A stretch of DNA of 64,000 nt from Zhaonella formicivorans (GTDB lineage Bacteria; Bacillota; DUOV01; Zhaonellaceae): positions 2,576,142 to 2,640,141 of the forward strand of contig NZ_CP085524.1 in the NCBI RefSeq assembly GCF_004353525.1. The letters are read 5' to 3'. A program made the position numbers and the translations under genes. The notes beneath the pieces are model-generated. The model searched no databases. It was not told where the DNA came from and was given only the letters and a program-made list of their open reading frames with translations. The first letter of the stretch is position 1. Each line of letters opens with the position of its first letter. Positions 42,174-52,695 of this stretch are shown one piece after another.

Positions 42174-44891
42174 TTAGCCTTCATCCCATTCCACTATGCT
42201 TGACCCCAGTTGCTGTAATGTTTCTTTTACCTTGCTGTCAAGGGTAGTACGATCAAAGCCATCTTCGCTCTCAGCTCTTATTTCAATAGTAATCTCAGGG
42301 TCAGAACCACACGCTTTCAGCGGTCGAATGACACCGGTAACAACATGCGACAGTTTATCCCAGGGTACGGAAGCTTTGATGCTTACTCGCTTAATTTTAG
42401 CTGACGCCGCTTTACGGGAACCATCCGCACTACCGGAAACAATCCGTATTCCACCTTTGTCCGAATCGATTGTCTCATCTTTTAGCGTATCATCCTTACT
42501 GCCACTACCTGCAGCAGGATAACTGCCACTAAAACCGCCGTCAGTATCAATCGACTTGCCTATACTAATCTTTTTCTCCTCTTCAGCTTTCTCTGCACGT
42601 ACAATGACAGCATCCAAATTCAAATCTGGCGGGGTTTCGCCAAAATAGAGGGTAGAACCTATGCGTGCCCCCAGCAGGCCGGTCCTTACACCCTGCCTGA
42701 CCGCCTCGAGCAGCACTTTTTCGCTTTCCAGGCAGGGCAGGCCGGGAGTTTTGAGGAAAACATCGTAAACTTCCTGGATGGTTTTTTCTGTTTCTTCTTT
42801 ACCAAAAGCCCGGTCCAAAATCAGTTTAGGTGTCAGGGAAGATAAAATGCGTTCCTCGTCTTTTAAATACTGCCAGACACGTTGGCTTAAGGAGGGATTT
42901 TGCCCTACGGTAGGGATCCCCATATCCCGCCAGATTATGTCGCCGTTGCTGCGCCAGCCCACGTGGCGGTAGGCGGCCATAATTGCATAAGGAAGGTCTT
43001 TCTTGGCATCATCGAGTTTATTCTTCAATTCTTGCCGGGTGCCGGCTGTCAGAGAGATGTCCGCATCGCCCGAAATGTCCTGTAGGGCCAGGAAACGCCT
43101 CAATTGCTTTTCTAAACCAGCATACGTACCCGCATCCAAAGCGACAACAAACAACGTGTTGCGGTAAATGCGAAAAGTAGCCCCGGCATTATCGAAAATC
43201 TCCCGGGCAAACTGCCCGGTTTCCTTTTCCCCGTATTTCTGCCCAGGCACCAGCAGGATGAGTTTCAACCGCCGGTTGTCGGGTACGTCCCCTGAAGTAT
43301 CCGGCCACAGGTAGACGTCAAAAACAGCCCCTTTGGCCAGCCTGTTCAGATGCTCATAAAGGCATTCACGGACCTGCTCAGGGTCGATGGCCTCTTCTTT
43401 ATCGACAATGATGCGGTTAAGATTCGGCTGGTTCTTGAAGCTGTAGAAGCGTTTTTCGGTATGGAAATACCAGAGAGAATCTTCGAGCTTGCTTACCGCA
43501 TCGCCGACAATAGTGGAGGGAACGCCTTCCCTCAGGAGGGCCACCCTGAGCCAGGGGAGATTTACCCCCCGGCGCTCCCCACCGCTGAAGGAATAGAGAA
43601 AGACCGCTGTGGCAATCCCTTTCGCTATGCCGTACCTCTCATATTCGCTGCCCATCTCCTGGTCTATCCGCCGGGCTTTGCCGGCAATGTCAGCCGAAAT
43701 GATGCTGTCATACTCATTGCCGAGGTGCTTAATGAACTCCCGGCGTACAGGGGCATAGGCCAGTTCCACCAGAGAAGACTGGATCAGGGGTGCTGAGACC
43801 TTGCGGTCATACAGGTCCCCAATGACCTGGGCCAGGAGACGCAATACCCCCCGGGTACGCTGGAAGGTGGGGAAGGAACCCCATCGCTCGTATAAGACGT
43901 CAATAAATTCCGGGTGAAAGGGATAGGCCCGCTCGATCTTCTCCCGGTAGGCCGTCTCCCGCACCTCAGCAGGTACATCGCTGCCCAGTCCTTGATAGAG
44001 ACGAAAATAGGCTTCCGCTATTTGGCGGTGAGTTCTGGGGTCACCCAGGTTTTCAAATAGCCGCTTGCGGATGACTTCGTAAATCTCCACCCCTTCTACC
44101 GGCACGTAGATGCTTTCTACCCGGCCTGATACCTTTTGCAACTGGGCCAGGGCCTTCTCGGCCTCTTCGTCGTACTGCTCAAGAATGCTCGCGGGCAGCG
44201 TGAGCACCAGGACGGACTTCTCAGAAGTAGCCACCGCTTCCGACAGCTCCTGCAGGAAAGCCAGAGTCTGCCCCTGGGTGATTTTCTCCACTTTTTCAAC
44301 CTGGTTGGCCTTGACTATGTACTGCAATAATTCATCCATAAGAATTAAGGTGGGGCCACTTCTTTTCAATATTTCCTTGAGCCGCTCTTTCCCCGGCGCC
44401 ACCCGCCTGATGTCATGTTCCTTGACGATTTCATAGCAGCCAAGCTGGTAAGCGATCTCGCCCCAGGGCGTCCTGCCCTTGATGGGGTCGGCTGTTGTTC
44501 CGGCAAAGGCCGCCACCCTGGCGCCGGAAAGGTTACGCCAGTCTGCCAGCAATCCTTGAAGCTGCTCCAGGTGGGTAACCTGGCCGCAGGACCTTACCAG
44601 GTGGTACAGGGTTAAAAGAGCATGGGTCTTGCCGCCACCAAAGGGCGTCTGCAGCTGGATGACGGGGTCGCCTTTCCCCGTGCAGAGGCGGGAAAGGACG
44701 TTTTGTGCCAGGTGTTTTAAGCCCTCTGTCAGGTAGGTCTTGGCAAAGAAAAGCCGCGGGTCACGGTATTCCTCGGGCGCCATGCCGCTTAACACATCGC
44801 CCAGGTCGGCGGCGAAGACCGCCTCACTAAAAGATTTCGCCCGGATGTCTTTATGGGGTGTCACTACCTGCCACCAGGTTGGAAGAGTCAT
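42174..44891 (-). CDS. DUF499 P-loop ATPase of a DNA-methylase defence module
   Basis: A 905-residue AAA-type ATPase: Walker A TPFGGGKTHALL (about residues 82-93), Walker B TLILMDELLQYI (about 180-191). DUF499 proteins accompany DUF1156 methylases and SNF2-type helicases, as here. The last 120 residues (SDPEITIEIRAESEDG) resemble a small accessory domain. ATG follows GGAGGCGACTAT, 39 bases after the methylase stop, so the three genes form one operon. Confidence 0.88.
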   Translation of the reverse strand: MTLPTWWQVVTPHKDIRAKSFSEAVFAADLGDVLSGMAPEEYRDPRLFFAKTYLTEGLKHLAQNVLSRLCTGKGDPVIQLQTPFGGGKTHALLTLYHLVRSCGQVTHLEQLQGLLADWRNLSGARVAAFAGTTADPIKGRTPWGEIAYQLGCYEIVKEHDIRRVAPGKERLKEILKRSGPTLILMDELLQYIVKANQVEKVEKITQGQTLAFLQELSEAVATSEKSVLVLTLPASILEQYDEEAEKALAQLQKVSGRVESIYVPVEGVEIYEVIRKRLFENLGDPRTHRQIAEAYFRLYQGLGSDVPAEVRETAYREKIERAYPFHPEFIDVLYERWGSFPTFQRTRGVLRLLAQVIGDLYDRKVSAPLIQSSLVELAYAPVRREFIKHLGNEYDSIISADIAGKARRIDQEMGSEYERYGIAKGIATAVFLYSFSGGERRGVNLPWLRVALLREGVPSTIVGDAVSKLEDSLWYFHTEKRFYSFKNQPNLNRIIVDKEEAIDPEQVRECLYEHLNRLAKGAVFDVYLWPDTSGDVPDNRRLKLILLVPGQKYGEKETGQFAREIFDNAGATFRIYRNTLFVVALDAGTYAGLEKQLRRFLALQDISGDADISLTAGTRQELKNKLDDAKKDLPYAIMAAYRHVGWRSNGDIIWRDMGIPTVGQNPSLSQRVWQYLKDEERILSSLTPKLILDRAFGKEETEKTIQEVYDVFLKTPGLPCLESEKVLLEAVRQGVRTGLLGARIGSTLYFGETPPDLNLDAVIVRAEKAEEEKKISIGKSIDTDGGFSGSYPAAGSGSKDDTLKDETIDSDKGGIRIVSGSADGSRKAASAKIKRVSIKASVPWDKLSHVVTGVIRPLKACGSDPEITIEIRAESEDGFDRTTLDSKVKETLQQLGSSIVEWDEG

Positions 44892-44930
44892 ATAGTCGCC
44901 TCCTTAAAAATCACATTGCGCTCAAAGTTG

Positions 44931-47639
44931 CTATTGAAAAAGTTTTAGTTGCCCGCCATTATGGCCACCGTTAGTCACCTTCTGGTAACTCTCCCGCCCG
45001 TACAAGAAGCCCTGGAGCATCTGTTTTTCCTTATCTCCGGGCGGCAGTACTTCAGAGAGGGCCTGGGCCACCTGCCAGAAGGCGTTATTGTGCAGATGCC
45101 CTGTAGTAGTGAGGATTTCAGTGATCTTCTGACGCTGGTTTTTCTCCCATAGAATCAGGCAAGCATGGAGGACATCCACCATATTGTCCAGCTTTCCCTT
45201 TTCCAGGAACTTTGTACCTCGCTCCTTTGGTCCCAGCACACTTATAAATTCTTTGTCCTTCTTAATAAAACCGTTGTTCCAGTACTGAGTGAGCTCGATC
45301 CCCACAGCGCTGGCCAGCTTCCTGGCTTCATCAAAGAGGACTTTGGCCCCGTTGTAGGTCCAGCGCCAGAGGAGGTAAAAGCGGGTTTCGGCGTCAATGC
45401 CGCCCAGGTGGCTGTCCTTGAGGATTTTGGTTAAAGCATATTCACTCACTGTTTTGCGAATAAAATCCAAGAGCTCTGCTGCATTCACTTCCTCGCCCGA
45501 GTAGGTTTCCACCCGCTCGTACCGGCCGAAGACTTCCATGGCCGGGCCGATGGCGGATATGAAGAAGTCGCTGCCGCCGATGCCTTCGTTCCAGAACTGG
45601 TCGAGCTTTTCCTTGATCCTTTCCTCAACCAGGGGCTTGATCTCGTTAAAGTAAGCAGTTTCCTTTTTCGTCCGCTTGCGGCAAACCATGTAAATGGACG
45701 AAGCCAGGGCCGCGGATTCTTTAGCCCTAAGGCGGGCCTGCATCTCTGTATTCAGGGGCCAGGAGGCGGTGAGGTAAAGACTGGAATTCAATATTGCGTT
45801 GATAATTGTCTCCCAGGCGTCGGTGGTTTTGTGGGCAAAGACAATGACGGCAATGCCTTCGGGTTTCAGGACGCGGGAGATTTCCCGGAAAGCTTTGGCG
45901 ATCATCTCCTCAAAAAACTTCTTGCCCCCCTCAAAACCGCCTTCCTCATGGGTGTAAGCGACAATTTCTTCGGACTTGGGGGTCAGCGGGGTGGCAAACA
46001 GTTCAGGGTATAAATCTCCCACCGTGCGCTTGAGCCAGACGTAGAAGAAATCCGAAAGATAGGAATAGGGTACGTTGTCGTAGTACGGCGGGTCGGTGAC
46101 CACGGCGTCGAAGTAGTTATCAGGATAGGGCAGGGCGGTGGCGGAGGCCTGGGTGACGGTGGTGGCGGTATGGTTCGTTTGGGAGCAGTGCTCAATAATT
46201 CTCAAAACCCAATCCTGCATGTTCGGCCAACCAACATCAGTGAACGGATTCACTTCTATGTAGTCCCACACCATTGGCAAAGCCTGACGACCGAAAACAT
46301 GTTCGATCTTTTCTCCTACGACGTTGTATACGACTAAGTTGGCGTTCTTATCCGCCAATCGGTCGAAAATAAGGGCTAAATACGTCACCACCGCCCTGGT
46401 GTACTCCTCCCCATATCCCTCCGCCAGCATCAACTCATACGCCTCCCGCACCTTTTCCGCGAAGGTGATTAGGGCCAGCTTCTGGCGGGGGTTGAATAGG
46501 TCGCCCCAGGTGGTCATCCCCCAGTTGTAAACTGAAAAAGCCCGTTCAGCCCCAGTCCCTCCTCCTTTTGGAGTTGACTCATCCGGCACCGGCTCAAAAC
46601 TCCACTTATCCCACAACTCCTCCCGCTTTTGTTCCAGATACCTCACGGCTTCCTGGAAAACCTCCATGTCCTTTTCCGTGGTCAGCCGGTAGGTCTTGCC
46701 CTGCCGTTCCGGGTGATGCAGGACTACCGCCACCATCCGCTGGCCGGCCCTGCCCTCCTGGAACTGCCGGCGCACCTCTTTGTCGGTCAGGCCACTACCG
46801 CAACAGGGGCAGATTGCTTTAGCCCGGGCCACAGTGCCTTCCCCGGGGTCAAAGTCAATCTCTTGGCCTTCAGCAATTTCAAAACCTACATTTCTACCCT
46901 GCGGCACAATCCGCAGGGTCACTCGCTTCTTCTCCTTCTTGGCCAGCCAGGTCTGGCGCATAAGAGGGATTTCGGTGCCACAGGCCGGGTTCTGGCACTT
47001 CACCGTCCGTGCCCAGATATATCCCACCAGGATGCTCCCATCGGGTTCGGCGGGATAAAAGCGCCCAATTTCCTTCCTGGCCTCCTCCAGCACCCAGTTT
47101 CCCCAGCGCTTAACATCCTCAAGCAGGGGATTGACCTCTTGCTCCACTTCGCCCACCGGCGTTCGCACTTTCCGTTTCTCCGGCCGGCCATATTTCTGGG
47201 GAAATTCCAGCGTGGCCTTTTCGATCAACACGGCCACCGGGTTAAGGTCGGAGGCATAGGTTTCGCAGCCCAGGCGCAGGGCTTCCAAGGGAATGGCTCC
47301 GCCCCCGGCAAAGGGGTCCAGAACCCGGGGTGGATTGCCATTATTGGCCGCCAGGATTTCTTTTCTCGCCCGCTCGATGTAATAGGAATTCAAGGAGTTT
47401 TCCCATTTGGAAAGGTCAGCAATAAAATTTGCCCGTGCCAAGCGCTCTACTTCGTCTTCCGGCTCCGGGGTCAGGGCGGCATAGATAGTGGCCCGCGAAG
47501 CTGCCAGCGGCCGCCTGGCCCACCAGATATGTAACGTGGAAATGTGGCCGTGACGGATATTTTTCTCCCGGGCCGATTGTTCGCTTACGGCTTTGACCGG
47601 AAAAGTGGTTTCTATAAAAGCCTTTTTAGTACCCAACAT
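44931..47639 (-). CDS. DUF1156 DNA methyltransferase
   Basis: A 902-residue adenine-specific methylase. It starts with the DUF1156 domain ([41 protein letters not shown]), then SAM motif [17 protein letters not shown], two CxxC zinc pairs (CQNPACG, CPCCG), and catalytic motif [25 protein letters not shown] 47639 has GGGGAG upstream; the alternative is ATG 47654. It probably marks self DNA for the linked helicase/ATPase. Confidence 0.9.
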   Translation of the reverse strand: MLGTKKAFIETTFPVKAVSEQSAREKNIRHGHISTLHIWWARRPLAASRATIYAALTPEPEDEVERLARANFIADLSKWENSLNSYYIERARKEILAANNGNPPRVLDPFAGGGAIPLEALRLGCETYASDLNPVAVLIEKATLEFPQKYGRPEKRKVRTPVGEVEQEVNPLLEDVKRWGNWVLEEARKEIGRFYPAEPDGSILVGYIWARTVKCQNPACGTEIPLMRQTWLAKKEKKRVTLRIVPQGRNVGFEIAEGQEIDFDPGEGTVARAKAICPCCGSGLTDKEVRRQFQEGRAGQRMVAVVLHHPERQGKTYRLTTEKDMEVFQEAVRYLEQKREELWDKWSFEPVPDESTPKGGGTGAERAFSVYNWGMTTWGDLFNPRQKLALITFAEKVREAYELMLAEGYGEEYTRAVVTYLALIFDRLADKNANLVVYNVVGEKIEHVFGRQALPMVWDYIEVNPFTDVGWPNMQDWVLRIIEHCSQTNHTATTVTQASATALPYPDNYFDAVVTDPPYYDNVPYSYLSDFFYVWLKRTVGDLYPELFATPLTPKSEEIVAYTHEEGGFEGGKKFFEEMIAKAFREISRVLKPEGIAVIVFAHKTTDAWETIINAILNSSLYLTASWPLNTEMQARLRAKESAALASSIYMVCRKRTKKETAYFNEIKPLVEERIKEKLDQFWNEGIGGSDFFISAIGPAMEVFGRYERVETYSGEEVNAAELLDFIRKTVSEYALTKILKDSHLGGIDAETRFYLLWRWTYNGAKVLFDEARKLASAVGIELTQYWNNGFIKKDKEFISVLGPKERGTKFLEKGKLDNMVDVLHACLILWEKNQRQKITEILTTTGHLHNNAFWQVAQALSEVLPPGDKEKQMLQGFLYGRESYQKVTNGGHNGGQLKLFQ

Positions 47640-47680
47640 CTGTACACTCCCCATATTGGAATAAACAGGTACCGGCTAGC

Positions 47681-50600
47681 TTAAGCTCTCCTGGCTGCCG
47701 GCCGCCAGTTCCTGACCACATAACGTACGATTTCCACCTGCTCATCGGGTTTCAAACAGGCTGCCGGGTTCTGGATCAGGTAGAGCTGCGGGTTAGCTGC
47801 CGCCTGCTCCACCACGTACAGCCAGTACTCCTCTCCCAGGCGGTTGGCCATCACCCACTCGTTGGGAGTCAGGGCGATGGCGCCGGTCCTTGCCCGGGCC
47901 TTAACCTCGATATAGCGGTAATTGCCCTCCCTGTCGACGGAGCGGATATCATAACCCAGGGCCTGAGCGGACACGTCTTCCGGCTGCCGGCCCTGTTCCT
48001 GCTCAAATTTCATGGCCAGGTCCATGCCCACCTGCTCAATAGCCGCATCACTGGCCATTTCATCCGATAGAGTGCTCCCCGGCACCACCCGGACTATGGC
48101 AAGTAGAGCCGGCTCAGATGGATAGAGACTTGTCTCGACGCGAATGTCTTCTAAAAGCCGTTCCTTTTTTCGCTCCAAGTCTTCCCGTTTCCGTTGTTCC
48201 TGGATCATAGTTACATCCGGAATTTTCTCGCCTTTAAGCCTCCTTATTTCATAGTCGGCCAACTTGGCTTCCGATTCGAGGATTAGCGATTCGATAGACC
48301 TTAGTCCGTATTTTTCTTTGAGGGCTGCATCCCGCCGCCTCTGCTCGAGCAGTTCCTCCCTGTAAGACAGTAGCTGCTGCTCCAAAGCGAAAGCAATAAC
48401 ATCGTCCTGCGATACAGGCATAACCTCCGCTCCCAAATCATGAGAACCACTTTTACCCGGTTTAAGGTCCCAGATAAGCGAAGGACTAACATCAACCAGC
48501 CGGCCATCGGCACCCTGATAAATGCAAAACAGCTTGCGGCCGGCTATATCACCTCTTCCGTCTTTTATCTCTCCGGTCATAAACCAGAGCAGCCCGTTCT
48601 TTTTGCCGTCAGGATCGACAAATATGGCGCCGCGGGAAGCATCCTGCCGGTATTTCTTAAATACGGTCTCCAAAACCGCCTCCATCAATGGATGGCCAAT
48701 AGAGACAAATTCGGCTTCCCCTTCAGATGCCTTCTCTTTATCAAAGGATATCTTCAGGTACTCCCGCTGTACTTCACCGTATTTAATCTTGAACTCATAA
48801 GGCTGGTTGCGCACTTCAAAGGGAACCGAGGCTACCCGCCAAAATCCGTCCTGACGCTTTTCTATTTTGAATTCAAGTTTTTGGGCGGCCCGAAGGAAAA
48901 ACTTTTCGATATACTCCGGTACCAAACGGTTCTCCCGGGCAATGCGCTGCTCCCCGATGATGCGGGAAAGATCGATGTGACGCGTAGCCAGCGCTTCCAG
49001 GGTTGCCTCCCTGACCCTTTGGATGGCCTCGGCATCAGGGATCCGTTCCATCTCGGACAGAATATCTTCCATAGTCCGGCGGTTAGCAATAGCTTCCAGG
49101 ATAAGGTCTTTCAGGCTGGTCCCTGGCAGGATGTCGCCAATGACATCAAAGACCCGGTCGGATCCCAGGTGTTCTTTCATGCGGTTCAGTTTCTCAAAAA
49201 GCTTTTCTAAAATCTTTCCCTCCCGGGTATCCACTGCCACCAGGTTGTAAATATGGACTTCGTTCCGTTGCCCGTAGCGGTGAACGCGTCCCATCCTCTG
49301 CTCCAGGCGGTTGGGGTTCCAGGGGATGTCATAATTAACCATCAACCAGCAAAATTGAAGATTTATGCCTTCACCGGCCGCTTCCGTAGCCACCATGACC
49401 TGGGCCCTGTTCTTGAATTCGTGTTCCGCCCTGATACGGGCATCCATGCCCATCCCACCGTGAATAGTGGTGATGTAATATCCCCATTTCTTGCCGATCT
49501 TCTCTGCTAGGTACTCCAGTGTATCCCTGGATTCGGTAAAAATCAGGATCTTAGCACCGGTTTCTTTGACCCTCTCATTTTCGATGACTTCCCTGAGTCG
49601 GTTAAGCTTGGTTTCGATCTCTTGCTTTTCGACCTCTCTAGCCAGCAGAACAAGTTCCTTCAACTTATCGATTTCAACCTTCAGTTCATCCAGCGTTTCT
49701 GCAGAAGTCAGTTTTTCCAAAAGCTCTTCTTCTTTCTGCCACCGCTGGTTCTCTTCCAGGTCTTCCAAATAATCCTCCGTATAACCGACTTCCTGAAGCA
49801 ACTGCCCCTTTTTATACAGCTCTTCCAGACGACTGCACCGGCGCTCTAAAGATTTGCGTGCCGCTCTGACGCTAGAGGCTAACCTCCGCTGCAGGATGGT
49901 CAACGCGAAGGCAACATTGCGTTTCTCCTTCTGCAGAGCCTTATTGAAGTGTTGCTCCACATAGTCGGTGACTGCGTTATAAAGCATCTTTTCGGCATCA
50001 CTCAGCCGGTATTTCACTGTCTCTACCTGGCGGGGAGGGAAAAGGGGATTATTGTCAAACCCTTTAAGGTCTTCTTTAAGCCGCCTTAAAAAAAGCGGGT
50101 TATCCTGATTTTGAATCGAGGCGGCCAGCATTTCTGTACTGGCAAAAAAGCCAGGCTGCAGAAGGTCCAAAAACAGGCGGAAGTTTTCCGGATCTCCGCG
50201 ATGGGGTGTGGCAGTAAGAAAGAGGAGATATTTAGTAATCTGGGAAATGAGCTCGCCGAACTGGTAGCGGACGGTTTTGCTGATTTTTTCCCCGTATTTA
50301 TAGGCGGACATCTTATGGGCTTCGTCCACAATGACCAGATCCCAAGAGGAATCCTTTAGAGCAAACATAACGTCATCCTGTTTGGCAAAATCCAGGGAAG
50401 TTATGATTTGATGGCGCTCAGTCCATACGTTTTGGCCCCAGCTGGCGTTCATTACACCTCGGTCGACAATTATAAAACTCTCCTGAAAGCGCTCTTTCAT
50501 CTCGCGTAACCATTGTTCCTTTAGATGCCCGGGCACGATAATAAGGACTCGATTAACCAGACCTCTGTATTTCAACTCTTTCAATAATAGCCCGGCCATT

Positions 50601-51001
50601 ATAGTCTTGCCGGCACCGGGATCGTCGGCCAGCAGGAAACGAATACTGGGATTCTTGAGAATGTGATGGTAGACGGCTTCGATTTGGTGCGGCAAAGGGT
50701 CAACCTGCGAAACGCTCACGCCGTATAGCGGGTCAAACTGGAAGGCATTACGGATTCGCATACCTTCCAAGTAAAGAAATACATGCTCGGCTTCACCTGA
50801 GAGCACTAGATGGTGTTCAGAAGATTTGACAATAGTTGCTAGCTCATCAGGGCCCAGGATGGGATCATAATATCTCCTGGAATTAACACCGACAGCCTCG
50901 ATTTTGACCATCTTCGAACCTATATCTCTAACAGCCACCACTTTAACCGGTTCGGGAAAAATTGGGCCACTTACTATATCACCAATTTCAAGAGTCACCA
51001 T
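47681..51001 (-). CDS. SNF2-family helicase with C-terminal DUF3883
   Basis: About 1106 residues. Motif I LADDPGAGKTIMAGLLL, motif II IVDEAHKMS, motif III LFLTATPHRGD, motifs V-VI QVMVATEAAGEGINLQ and EQRMGRVHRYGQ. The last 100 residues (YDIRSVDREGNYRYIEVKAR) are DUF3883, a PD-(D/E)XK-like fold. First gene of the module. Start GTG/ATG around 51001-50998; the longer GTG at 51028 is possible. DUF3883-SNF2 proteins are frequent in defence islands. Confidence 0.9.
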   Translation of the reverse strand: MVTLEIGDIVSGPIFPEPVKVVAVRDIGSKMVKIEAVGVNSRRYYDPILGPDELATIVKSSEHHLVLSGEAEHVFLYLEGMRIRNAFQFDPLYGVSVSQVDPLPHQIEAVYHHILKNPSIRFLLADDPGAGKTIMAGLLLKELKYRGLVNRVLIIVPGHLKEQWLREMKERFQESFIIVDRGVMNASWGQNVWTERHQIITSLDFAKQDDVMFALKDSSWDLVIVDEAHKMSAYKYGEKISKTVRYQFGELISQITKYLLFLTATPHRGDPENFRLFLDLLQPGFFASTEMLAASIQNQDNPLFLRRLKEDLKGFDNNPLFPPRQVETVKYRLSDAEKMLYNAVTDYVEQHFNKALQKEKRNVAFALTILQRRLASSVRAARKSLERRCSRLEELYKKGQLLQEVGYTEDYLEDLEENQRWQKEEELLEKLTSAETLDELKVEIDKLKELVLLAREVEKQEIETKLNRLREVIENERVKETGAKILIFTESRDTLEYLAEKIGKKWGYYITTIHGGMGMDARIRAEHEFKNRAQVMVATEAAGEGINLQFCWLMVNYDIPWNPNRLEQRMGRVHRYGQRNEVHIYNLVAVDTREGKILEKLFEKLNRMKEHLGSDRVFDVIGDILPGTSLKDLILEAIANRRTMEDILSEMERIPDAEAIQRVREATLEALATRHIDLSRIIGEQRIARENRLVPEYIEKFFLRAAQKLEFKIEKRQDGFWRVASVPFEVRNQPYEFKIKYGEVQREYLKISFDKEKASEGEAEFVSIGHPLMEAVLETVFKKYRQDASRGAIFVDPDGKKNGLLWFMTGEIKDGRGDIAGRKLFCIYQGADGRLVDVSPSLIWDLKPGKSGSHDLGAEVMPVSQDDVIAFALEQQLLSYREELLEQRRRDAALKEKYGLRSIESLILESEAKLADYEIRRLKGEKIPDVTMIQEQRKREDLERKKERLLEDIRVETSLYPSEPALLAIVRVVPGSTLSDEMASDAAIEQVGMDLAMKFEQEQGRQPEDVSAQALGYDIRSVDREGNYRYIEVKARARTGAIALTPNEWVMANRLGEEYWLYVVEQAAANPQLYLIQNPAACLKPDEQVEIVRYVVRNWRPAARRA

Positions 51002-51053
51002 GCCGGTCACCTGCCTCGTATATACCACAACATTATCTTTTTATTGTCTAGTC

Positions 51054-51248
51054 TCATTGGACGTGAAACCCATCTTTTTCACTGGCGGGAATAATTATCG
51101 CCTTCTCCAGGACGACCTTCCCATCGTCTTCGATTCTAAGAAGAACCCGGTCGCCCTCTTCTATTTCAAGAGCAGTCCGTATTTCTTTTGGCAACGTCAT
51201 TTGACCTTTCGGTCCCATTTTGGGTGTAAAAATTTTCTTCTGGACCAA
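51054..51248 (-). CDS. AbrB/SpoVT-type DNA-binding protein
   Basis: A 64-residue swapped-hairpin AbrB protein: KMGPKGQMTLPKEIRTALEIEEGDRVLLRI. TTG 51248 follows AGGTGG; the longer frame to 51344 has unrelated N-terminal residues. Such proteins act as antitoxins or transition regulators, and it may regulate the helicase operon that begins 50 bases downstream. Confidence 0.8.
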   Translation of the reverse strand: MVQKKIFTPKMGPKGQMTLPKEIRTALEIEEGDRVLLRIEDDGKVVLEKAIIIPASEKDGFHVQ

Positions 51249-51474
51249 GAAAACCACCTGCCAGGAAGTATGGAAAACTGGATATGAGGATTTATTCGGC
51301 AAGAAAACATGAAAATCCTGCCAATTGAAAAGAAAACCCTGCAAAATCTATTTATACTCATGCATTTAACCCTTTCTTCATCCTATCTGGCTCATGGCTA
51401 CAAACTCCATTGGCTAAAAATTTAACAGCCGGTTTTCGCAGCAAAACCGGCTGTTTTCATCCTAATCTATGTAA

Positions 51475-51702
51475 TCAGATTAGGCCCTTTATAATTCCGG
51501 CAGCGATACTCCAGCGTTCGCCAGTCGCCTTTTTCTCGACAACCACGTGCGTCTCGGGAAAAAGAGAGCATACTCCTACGACCTCAATAATTCCGCCGTC
51601 TCTATCGAGATAAGTTTTACCTACCAAATTTCTGTTATTGGGCAAGGGCTTTCCGGTTTTAATATCAATTTCCACCCAATTTACGAACTTGCGCTCAGTC
51701 AT
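51475..51702 (-). CDS. Hypothetical 75-residue protein
   Basis: A small beta-rich protein (MTERKFVNWVEIDIKTGKPLP... GGIIEVVGVCSLFPETHVVV). Good ribosome-binding site GGAGGAACGCTG before ATG. No family recognised. Stands alone between the AbrB gene and a repeat-rich area. Confidence 0.6.
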   Translation of the reverse strand: MTERKFVNWVEIDIKTGKPLPNNRNLVGKTYLDRDGGIIEVVGVCSLFPETHVVVEKKATGERWSIAAGIIKGLI

Positions 51703-51885
51703 CAGCGTTCCTCCACAAGGTAAAAATCAGGACAAATCCTTTTGCTTTCCGACTATCAGTTTTTCGTCCCAATAGCTCGCGCCTCCAATAGACTGACATC
51801 ATACAGCGCACGGCGTGAGTCCCACGCCGCCAAGGGTAATTTGCTATAATTTCCGATATTCAACGATATTTTCGTTTTACCATCG

Positions 51886-52010
51886 CTAGTTTTATGTTTT
51901 GATAGAATAAGTTGTCATAGCTTAGATTTACTCGATATTGCTTATAAAATAACTGTCAGGTAATTGATTTGCAAAGCGGTGCCTTAGAAAATATTTTCTA
52001 TCAGGTGTTC
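51886..52010. repeat. Repeat R1 of a duplicated ~120-base unit
   Basis: Starts near AGTTTTATG, then GATAGAATAAGTTG, CATAGCTTAGA and ends in a palindrome TAGAAAATATTTTCTA and CAGGTGTT. The second copy is at 52571-52695; distance between the shared words is 84 and 86 bases. Together they bracket a 560-base segment. Confidence 0.7.
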
Positions 52011-52051
52011 TGGGGAATCCCGTTCATGGATAAGCACGCGCTTTCATGCGG

Positions 52052-52186
52052 TGTGACACAGCCCGATCCCTTGGCTCTCCAAGGCTGTTCGGCGCTTGTG
52101 TGACACAACAACTGTCTTTTGCAAAATTAGTGTGACACGTCTTTATCCTTTGCTCCGCAAGGGAACTCCGGCCTTTCTGTGACACA
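52052..52186. repeat. Four TGTGACAC direct repeats
   Basis: TGTGACAC at 52052, 52099, 52131 and 52179 in the same orientation, with spacings 47, 32 and 48. Between them lie short stems (TTGGCTCTCCAAGG). Spacing is uneven for a replication iteron array or CRISPR. Confidence 0.6.
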
Positions 52187-52212
52187 CGGTTTTTGATGGA
52201 AATTCTTCCTGA

Positions 52213-52404
52213 TCAGGGGTGCCTTGAGCCTCTGCTTACGGTTTCTTCGATTATGCTCAGCTGTCTATCGATTTCAATGAGCATTTCCTGGATGGTCCGC
52301 CAGCGAACCGGGTGCAGTCGAATTTCGCCCAGCCGGGCCTCAAGGTTAACAAACCTCTCTTTAAGACCCTGGCACAGGGTTAATGATTTTTGAATTGCCT
52401 CCAT
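52213..52404 (-). CDS. Hypothetical 63-residue coiled-coil protein
   Basis: MEAIQKSLTLCQGLKERFVNLEARLGEI... a heptad-rich helical protein without recognised family. AGCGAGGTGAAAAATC before ATG makes a good ribosome-binding site. It lies inside the segment bracketed by repeats R1 and R2. Confidence 0.55.
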   Translation of the reverse strand: MEAIQKSLTLCQGLKERFVNLEARLGEIRLHPVRWRTIQEMLIEIDRQLSIIEETVSRGSRHP

Positions 52405-52570
52405 GATTTTTCACCTCGCTTTAAGTTAAATTATAGCTGCCAATTGCTTGCTTACAAGATCAGCGGAATGCCGGACACATCAGCGCGTGTCAAGTAACGA
52501 TGGTGCTTTGCACGGCTATTTCCGATGCAATCCGGTTCGCAAATCAGCCGGATCTCAGTCAAAATGAACG

Positions 52571-52695
52571 CCAGTTCTATGGTTCGATAGAATAAGTTGC
52601 AATAGCTTAGACTTGCTCAATCTAGCTTAGAAATAATAAGGAAAATAAAAAATCATCCTAAGGGGAACCCATAGAAAATAATTTCTATGGTGTGT
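52571..52695. repeat. Repeat R2 of the duplicated unit
   Basis: Reads CAGTTCTATGG, GATAGAATAAGTTGC, AATAGCTTAGACTT and ends with ATAGAAAATAATTTCTAT then GGTGTGTT. It is about 80% similar to R1 over the conserved words. Confidence 0.65.

Noticed and set aside
52052-52186. TGTGACAC repeats as a CRISPR array
   Set aside because: Repeats are only 8 bases, spacers are unequal (24-40 bases) and no cas genes are present.
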